Assembly (NCBI RefSeq): GCF_932276165.1
Contig: NC_064012.1
Coordinates: forward strand, 11,043,501 to 11,107,500
DNA: 64,000 bases
Direction of reading: 5' to 3'
Origin: Plutella xylostella
Lineage: Eukaryota; Arthropoda; Insecta; Lepidoptera; Plutellidae
Positions 57,346 to 64,000 of the stretch are shown here, in pieces (position 1 is the first letter of the stretch; every line of letters starts with the position of its first letter). Made by a program: the position numbers and the translations under genes. Under the pieces are notes generated by a model. It had not been told where the DNA came from and made no database searches. It saw nothing but the letters and a program-made list of their open reading frames with translations.

Positions 57346-57799
57346 GTATTCTATTCTAAATAAAATTTACTAAGTTTGGAATAAGATAGGAAAATATTTT
57401 CATAGTACATGAGTTACTTACTACCGATAAATAAATTGAAATGACTTCTTACCAGCTTGGGTAAAGGAAAGCAGTTGCTGAATTGGATTCTTCTTACAAA
57501 CTGACCAATATACATACCATATACAGGAGGAGATGATGACAGTTAGTTATTAATAAGTAATGTTGAGCTTGACTGTGATGAAGTTAATTAGAGGCAGGGA
57601 AACCACCTCGAACAACTTGTAGGTACCATGGTAGACACAAGCCAGCATCGATAAAATATTAATTGTCACATAACTCTGAGATCTACAATATAGAGATACA
57701 TTTGAGTGATTGCTCTTGACACAAGCTGAAATGGGAGATAGTAATTATATTCTAATTATGTCCATTATTGGAAGACATTGTACTGTGACGATACACATG

Positions 57800-58250
57800 A
57801 GTAGACTCAGGAAATATCCGTGTCGAATAAATGTATAAGTAGACTCAGGGAATATCCGTGTCGAAAATACAAGAGTAGGCTCAGGAAATATCCGTGCCGA
57901 ATAACTATTACACATTATGGATACATAAGATATCCGTGCCAAATAACTATTACACATTATTAAGTAGACTCAGGAAATATCCGTGTCGAATAAATGTATA
58001 AGTAGACTCAGGGAATATCCGTGTCGAAAATACAAGAGTAGGCTCAGGAAATATCCGTGCCGAATAATTATTGCTTATTATGGATACAGAAGTAGGCTCA
58101 GGAACTATCCGTGCCGAATAACTATTACACATTATTGATACATTAAGTAGACTCAGGAAGTGTCCGTGTCGAATAAATGCATAAGTAGACTCAGGAAATA
58201 TCCGTGTCGAATAAATACTTAAGTAGGCTCAGGAGATATCCGTGCTGAAT
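57800..58250 (+). repeat. minisatellite with higher-order structure
   Basis: Eleven or so units built on AGTAGACTCAGGAAATATCC plus GTGTCGAATAA start at about 57800, 57838, 57874, 57963, 58001, 58037, 58091, 58146, 58184 and 58222, plus one shortened unit near 57929. The 38-36-bp pair followed by a longer unit recurs almost unchanged after 163 bp. Two unit types alternate (GACTC...GTGTCG and GGCTC...GTGCCG). Open minus frames through it are repeats, not genes. Confidence 0.92.
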
Positions 58251-59081
58251 TGTGAAGCTGAATAAAATATTATTAACATCATCTGGATCCCAATCAATAG
58301 ATCCTTTCCTAGGCTTTGACTGACTGACAAAAAAAAACAGTTTGAATAGAGCCAGTGGGCTAGAGAAGGTAGATGGGTCTGGTGGACAGATCTGGTCGTC
58401 CTTCATAGGGTGTGCGAGGCGGGGCGCACCTTCTATTCAAATTAAAAACCTTTTTTTTATAGATAATTTTGTATATATTTAAATTACTTTTGTTTAATTA
58501 AATCATGTATGTTTTAAGAAATAACTATTGCTTTAGCTTTGTTCTGTTGTCCTAACAAATAGATAAACTAGGGATTATGAACTAGGGTTCTAGGGATTAG
58601 TGCTAGGGTAGGGATTCTCTCAACCTCCTAAAAGAACTTTAGTTACTTCGGAAATGTAGAGTCCTAACCGCTAGACTAGACGATCACGTATTGGCCAAAC
58701 GAATAATGCAAAACACGTATACCGTTACAAGACTTCTCTTCAGTTCGTTTCAGTTTAGTTAGGGCGAAAAATACGTCTCAAATAGGTAGGTTAGAGTCCG
58801 AAGGTTCACTACAGGGGGGGGTATATTACAATTGATATGCCGTAGACCAGGATAGGGTGATCAGAATTATTAGAAACAGGATCGGGTTATTAGGAACGTT
58901 ATTTTATTTGTGTGTTGCATTATTCAAAAACTTAAAAGGCTTTTAGCCTACAATTGTTGCCGTGAAACGGAAGGAGATTGAGAGAAAACGTTAATAGGAA
59001 AATCATATGTGTAGGCGTACAATAAAATAGGCATTTAGAGGAAAAAAAATAATAATAATATAATGTGTACACTTAGGTAAT
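58251..59081. other. noncoding; weak inverted pair at 58338-58442
   Basis: GTTTGAATAGA and TCTATTCAAAT face each other over about 100 bp of GC-richer DNA, possibly a small MITE. No gene was seen. Confidence 0.35.
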
Positions 59082-59245
59082 ACATTTTGTTTGAACCATT
59101 TAAAAGGTCAATAACTGGTAACTTTACCCTTTACATAAAAAAAAAAAACTTAGCATAATATTTGTATACTTGTATACATTTTGCTTGAAACATTTGAAGT
59201 GCCGATATGTGGTACTTTTACCCTATTGTATACAAATTGTTGCAT
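59082..59245 (+). repeat. diverged tandem duplication, period about 94 bp
   Basis: ACATTTTGTTTGAACCATTT...ACTTTACCCTTTACATA and ACATTTTGCTTGAAACATTT...CTTTTACCCTATTGTATA follow each other. Two units. Confidence 0.65.
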
Positions 59246-60902
59246 TCAAACTTAGTGTGCTTAAAATACGTGTAGGTTGCCTACAAATGCATTAGTAAAA
59301 CAATCAAATAGGTTATAGGTAGCGTCCTGTCATTATTATTTTGGTAAAGACATGACATTGTGATTTAGAAGCTGCGCACACTTTACATGGTTCATTTATA
59401 CCGATCTTACCATGGTGCACTTGAAACTGGTAGGTTTGGCGCATGGATGTTGCGTCATTTTCTGTAATTATTTCATTAAATTAATAAAGGAAAAGGGGTA
59501 CCTATAGTAAAATAAAGTAGGTACCTACTAAGTAAACGAGGATAAACTAGTAAGGTCAAAGACCGTTCGAAGTTAGCGTGGTAGGTAGCTATAACTAACA
59601 GATGTTTTGGTGAATGCAAACTTTAGTAAGTACCTAAGTACTTGTTTACCTATTTAATTTTTTCTACGACTACGATTGTCTAGGGAATAGATTTTTTGTT
59701 ATTTATACATACATATACACATATTATAGGTAGATAGTAGACACATTTTAATAAGTGTCAGTTTCACAGCGGCGGATGAGATATATCTACTCATGGCAAA
59801 TTTATTTTGATTGTGTGCATCCGATTTTATGCTTAATTCCAAGTGTACTGTCTGTCTACTGTTATTTTATACTTCTACTTACCTTTAAATAAAAGGAAAA
59901 TAAGGATACAACAGGAAGAAGTTAGCTAGCTGTATTTGATGTTCGAACCTGATTACCTGTAGATATCAATGATTAATTGCAGTTCAAGAGTTTTAACACA
60001 GGTGGCGCTGGTATACATATTAAAATATTTTGCATTGTATAATTTTCTTACTCATTTATTTAGGTAGTCCGTTATGTGGGTTTAATTAAACCATAAAGGA
60101 AGAGTGTTGTTATAGGTTTGGTGTATGTTTATATGCTGATATATTTATACTTTCAACGCTAGAGAAAGGGGTGTAATGAGAATTAGTTATGTATGACAAA
60201 TACATTTTGCCAGCATAGAAAAGATAGGATTAGTGTTGGGTCTTATGTCAAGGTGACTTTTACCCACGATAGAAGGGGATTGGTGTCATGAATTTGGTAT
60301 GGATGTAGGTGAGTTCTAGGTACCTGACGTGTAGGTACCTTACGGACAAAGGAAAGGGCTGTTATAAGTTTAGTTAGCGAATATTATTGTTATGAGTTTT
60401 TTGGATTTTGGTAATAGTATATTCAGCTTTCGTGGGGTTAACTGAATATGTATATAATTACCGCATTCGTGTCGACAAAATTAAAGACTGTTTTGTACAG
60501 GTTCAATGACCTTCATGTACCTATGTACCTATTTAATTAGGCAATGATAGGTAATGTTACTTCTTATTATAATGTCAGTGACAAACAGCTGTCCAGCTCC
60601 AGTGATTGTCACTAAGGTGTTTGTCACCGTGGTTAAAAGATTATGTAGTGGGATAGGTTGTCGGTGGCTGTTTGCCGATGCCGGAGGCACTGTTCGTGTG
60701 TTGGGTACAGTGGATATGTCACTCCTTTCGTTGTACCTACTTCAATGGCATGTATGTAGTAGGTATGCGTTTTGCTAATACGCAGGTATAGGTAATTAGG
60801 TATATAATTGGAACTAGGAGGGGAAATCGATACCTAGCATGTGGAGAAAGAGAGGTTATGATATTATGATCTTATGTTTCTACATGTATGTAAATACTTA
60901 GC
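59246..60902. other. noncoding, G-rich relative to C on the plus strand
   Basis: No gene. ACACAGGTGGCGCTGG at 59997-60011 resembles a CTCF core. The 74-codon frame at 60554 has no motif. Confidence 0.35.
59997..60011 (+). promoter_or_regulatory. CTCF-like motif
   Basis: CACAGGTGGCGCTGG, same core as 54611-54626 but on the opposite strand. Confidence 0.25.
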
Positions 60903-61080
60903 TGGCTACACTACCGAATGTTGTGGTGGATAGTGACCTTGACTACTGTCTCGAGTTCGATCCTCGGGTTTTTGGTGTTCAATGTGTGTTGTGGTGTTAA
61001 ATTTATGTGCATGGAGATTGTGGAGGTGGCTCTCTGTTGTTGGGGAATTGGAGGAGGTTCGTGTCCTGCAGTGTATACCT
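60903..61080 (+). mobile_element. degenerate tRNA-headed SINE
   Basis: CTACCGAATGTTGTGGTGG corresponds to the A-box region and CGAGTTCGATCCTCGGG to the B box of the SINEs at 23523 and 43928. The body is heavily decayed and no tail or target duplication is visible. Confidence 0.5.
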
Positions 61081-61619
61081 AAATACAGGCTGCGCGTGAG
61101 TGCGTGCTAGCTACATATAGTTTAGGTACTGGATTGCTAATTGCGTGTAGGTGCGATTGAGTATGGATTGATATTGTGAATAATGTGCACGACATTAGGG
61201 ATATTATGAGATAGAGGAATGATAAGATTACGGTGTAAATAAAATGAGCTAGTGAAGGAAACTATGTTCGTATTTACATACTTACTTATATCTGATTTTA
61301 TCAATGTGTTAAATTAGGGTGGCTTGGGTTCATCATCATCATCGGCCGTAACATCATTAGATTAAAAGTTACACACAAATAGGTATTCATAGGGTTACTT
61401 CAATGTCGTCATCGCATATAGGGGGTGTTTAGGACTGTTCCCAGGAGAGGAAGCTGGAAGGCATAAGATAGTGGGGGTGAGCCTAGTGAATGTATGTTAC
61501 AGTTCTTTAAAAATAGCTTGATTAGAATGACAGCTGTCAAATCCATACATTTTATTTGTCACTTCTTCGCTTTCAAGGGAAACCCAACTTTATTTAGCAG
61601 GCATAAGTCAAAGTCAAAT
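61081..61619. other. noncoding; an early, loose unit of the 62.1-kb repeat
   Basis: TCATCATCATCATCGG (61332) and ATAGGGGGTGTTTAGG then TAGTGGGGGTGAG (61419-61480) echo the unit of the array at 62121. Confidence 0.4.
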
Positions 61620-61896
61620 GGTTTCATCATCAGCCAATAATCGTCCACTGCTGGACATAGGCCTCTCCCAAGGAGCGCCACAACACTCGGTCCTCGGCCT
61701 TCCTCATCCAACCACTACCCGCCACCCGCCTATGGTCGTCGGTCCAGCGGACAGGAGGGCGTCCCACGCTGCGTTTGCCTGTTCGTGGTCTCCACTTGAG
61801 AACTCGTCTACCCCAACGGTTATCGGTTCTTCGGCAGATATGACCAGCCCACTGCCACTTCAGCTTGCATATTTTGACAGCTATGTCGGTAATCAA
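61620..61896 (-). pseudogene. RTE-type non-LTR retrotransposon, C-terminal end
   Basis: The 88-codon minus frame contains WAGHICRR, NRWGRRVLKWRPR, GRPPVRWTDD and QQWTIIG, in the order found at the C-terminus of insect RTE-clade polyproteins. The upstream end (61896) is truncated. The 3' end at about 61622 is GATGATGAAACC, and TGATGA-type tails are usual for RTE elements. The mirrored plus-strand frame is not a gene. Confidence 0.82.
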
Positions 61897-62120
61897 ATGG
61901 TTTAGTCGACGTAAAACTTTAAAATTATTTGTCGATAGTCATCTACCAGGAAGATCTGTCAATCAAACGTGGTATATTTTAAAGGGCTCATGCTATATTT
62001 TATAAACTATAATATGTGTATTAGATTATAATGATGTGTTAGATTATGATGGCCATGATTCATAATCATCGGGCGGTTCAACATAATATTAGGTAAATGT
62101 CACAGAATAGGTATCCTTAG
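61897..62120. other. noncoding, nothing recognised
   Basis: Short AT-rich link between the RTE fragment and the tandem array; contains ATTCATAATCATCGGG, a loose relative of the array unit. Confidence 0.4.
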
Positions 62121-62540
62121 GGCTGCTCCGATTTTATAATCATCATCATCATCATCAGTAGGGGGTGTTTACGAATAGGTGACATAAGAGAGTGGGGGTG
62201 TCTCTTAAAGTGGGTAAATATGGGCTGCTCCAATTTTATAATCATCATCATCATCATCAATAGGGGGTGTTTACGAATGGGTGACATAAGAGAGTGGGGG
62301 TGTCTCTTAAAGTGAGTAAATATGGGCTGCTCCAATTTTATAATCATCATCATCATCAGTAGGGTGTGTTTAGGAATATGTGACATAAGAGAGTGGGGGT
62401 GTCGCTTAAAGTGAGTAAATATGGACTGCTCCAATTTTATAATAATAATAATAATAATCATCATCATCATCAGTAGGGTGTGTTTAGGAATAGGTGACAT
62501 ATGAGAGTGGGGGTGTGTCTTAAAATTAGTAAATATGGTT
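62121..62540 (+). repeat. tandem array, unit about 100 bp, with ATC microsatellite inside each unit
   Basis: Units start GGCTGCTCC(A/G)ATTTTATAA at 62121, 62222, 62325 and 62423. Each then has an ATC/ATA run of varying length, TAGGGGGTGTTTA, GGTGACATAAGAGAGTGGG and AAAGTGAGTAAATAT. The last unit is longer because of an added ATA run, and the array fades after 62520. The 127-codon minus frame is only this repeat. Confidence 0.92.
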
Positions 62541-62847
62541 TAAAAATGTAGGAATGTTTATGAATGAGAGTGTAGTGAGGTGATTGAATTGAGTCAATCA
62601 ATACTATAAAATAGGAAAGACGGTTGTGATGTGAATGTGGGTTAAGTATTGTTCTGTTGTTACACACGTGGGGGTGAGAGTATTCATCTAGAAATAAATA
62701 AGAGCTTAGGTTATTTGACAATTTGAATGCATTTTAAATTTGACTGTCTTGGAGTGAACGAATGTGCCTAACTTACCTAAGTATTTCATGAACAATAGAT
62801 AAATATTTTAGAGTTGTTTAATTTTGGGGGTGATACACCATTTAAAT
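62541..62847. other. noncoding, nothing recognised
   Basis: Includes the left target duplication of the outer hAT-like element (62840-62847). Confidence 0.4.
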
Positions 62848-63475
62848 CATTGGTACTCAACCTTTTTTATGTAAGGGCCACAAACTAGGGCATGCAATAC
62901 CGCAATACCGGTATTGGTAATACCGGTATTAGGGACAAAATTCACGCTTTTTTCAATACCGGTATTGAAAGTTAATACCGGTATTGAATTGATACCGGAA
63001 TTGGACTTTTTTAGGCTATAATAAAGCGATTAAGATATAGTATTCCTATGTACTGTGAAAGCGCACTTGTTTCCAACCGTTTGATGCAGTTTTCGGCCGT
63101 TTGATATCTACTGTTGTCCATGCGTAAACGGACACTGGATGTAAAAATAATAATTTATTGTAAAATTTAAACTCTAATACTCAATTCTCGTAAAAATCTA
63201 TTACAAAATACTGAAATTATTGGTTTTTCTCGTTTTATTTTGACCTATACGACCTTTTATCACAATATATGCCATTTATTACAAGGAAATCTAATACCGG
63301 TATTAATACCGGGATCCCGGTATTGAGTTGCAATACCGGAACTCAATACCGGTATTGAAAATAGTTCCGGTATTGCATGCCCTACCACAAACACGTTTAA
63401 GTCATGGTACGCGGGCCACTGATAAAGGCCCGGCGGGCCACATGCGGCCCGCGGGCCGCAGGTTGAGTATAGCTG
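62848..63475 (+). mobile_element. outer hAT-like nonautonomous element, interrupted
   Basis: The left end has GGTACTCAACC then GTAAGGGCCAC. The right end has GGGCCGCAGGTTGAG and TATAGCTGG, so ACTCAACC/GGTTGAGT are inverted. GCGGGCCACATGCGGCCCGC is the GC-rich stem usual near hAT ends. ATTTAAAT on the left and GTTTAAAT on the right are an 8-bp target duplication with one change. Without the inner element it is only about 120 bp. Confidence 0.7.
62886..63384 (+). mobile_element. inner hAT-like MITE with AATACCGGTATT subterminal repeats
   Basis: Termini TAGGGCATGCAATACCG and CGGTATTGCATGCCCTA are exact inverted repeats. CCACAAAC stands on both sides (62878-62885, 63385-63392), a perfect 8-bp duplication, the hAT hallmark. 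About nine full or half copies of the palindrome AATACCGGTATT crowd into the outer 100 bp at each end, while the ~290-bp middle is plain AT-rich DNA. It is 499 bp and noncoding. It lies inside the outer hAT-like element and is therefore younger. Confidence 0.92.
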
Positions 63476-64000
63476 GTTTAAATTCTCATTGCACTCCTTT
63501 AAATAACTAATTGATTTTGTAAAGGATTTTGGGTTAAACTAAAAGTTATGGATTGGAATAGGATTATTGTTATTATGATTAGTGATTAGGAGAGTGGATA
63601 AATTCTTAAATCAAGGGGGTGTGTTGTGTACTTACACAAGAGGGATAGTAAATAAGTTTCTACTTGGATTTAAGTTTAGGCACAGGTTATCTGAAGGTAC
63701 AGTGATGATGGTCACACCGTGTAACCGTGTCATTTATTCATTGGCCCTGTAAATTTTATACTTTTACTTTTATTTTTTACTCTGGCGCGCTAATGTCGGT
63801 GACTATACTTTGGTATGGTAATGAAATGGAATGTAGTTTTGGAGTACTTCTTCCTATACTTAATAACTTTACCGTGATAGATTACATTTTATAATATATA
63901 TTTTTTTGTGAAGGTGATAAGTGATGGTTTTAAATTCATACCTACTGCTGAACAATTCGGATAAACTACTGATAGGCATATAAGACATTTGCCGAGCTTC
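63476..64000. other. noncoding, nothing recognised
   Basis: The right target duplication of the outer element is at 63476-63483; the rest is AT-rich without frames or repeats. Confidence 0.4.

Noticed and set aside
57745..58132. Open minus frames over the minisatellite
   Set aside because: They simply translate the repeat unit.
61618..61905. 95-codon plus-strand frame
   Set aside because: It is the antisense of the RTE C-terminus, which has the recognisable motifs on the minus strand.
1..64000. CRISPR array, rRNA, bacterial-type operons
   Set aside because: Nothing of the kind is present; the sequence is eukaryotic and the tandem arrays have no spacer structure.

Overview
The window looks like noncoding DNA from a lepidopteran (moth or butterfly) nuclear genome. 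It is AT-rich, with frequent TAGGTAC/ACCTACC words. It is dense in short transposon copies typical of Lepidoptera: tRNA-headed SINEs, foldback MITEs, an RTE 3' end and LINE 3' tails. The only long intact reading frame belongs to a retrotransposon. I recognise no complete host protein-coding gene. Two promoter-like spots and two short open frames are listed only as candidates. Family names come from motifs read by eye; no search was run.

Layout: (1) 1-3626 is noncoding with old dispersed repeats. (2) 3627-18419 is a direct tandem duplication of a unit of about 4.9 kb. The copies are about 98% identical in the stretches I compared. Copy A (3627-13493) carries a 4631-bp mag-like Ty3/gypsy retrotransposon with identical 103-bp LTRs and a 5-bp target duplication. 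Copy B (13494-18419) keeps the empty target site. Copy A also has a ~209-bp retroposon absent from B. The right breakpoint falls inside a palindromic MITE that is whole in B and cut in half in A. The arrangement is either a recent tandem duplication or two unmerged haplotypes joined in the assembly. (3) 18.5-26.8 kb holds a MITE family with CACTCACGGGCAATGAA termini and TA target sites, SINEs (one with a perfect 13-bp target duplication), a Helitron-like fragment and two promoter-like spots. (4) 26.8-46.8 kb is mostly unrecognised AT-rich DNA with LINE 3' tails, two large foldback MITEs (31.3 and 38.0 kb) and two SINEs near 44 kb. (5) 46.8-54.1 kb holds a 416-bp MITE beside a LINE reverse-transcriptase fragment, a ~280-bp foldback MITE, a second LINE fragment on the minus strand, and a 39-codon frame with a signal-peptide-like start. 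(6) 54-64 kb differs in texture. It has old tandem repeats of about 413 and 94 bp, a higher-order minisatellite at 57.8-58.25 kb, a ~100-bp satellite at 62.1-62.5 kb, marked G-over-C excess on the plus strand, an RTE 3' end, and one hAT-like element nested in another, the inner with a perfect 8-bp target duplication.

The elements do not form a pathway. What the window records is a sequence of insertions, a duplication (or haplotype join) and local repeat growth, much of it datable from nesting and from target-site duplications.
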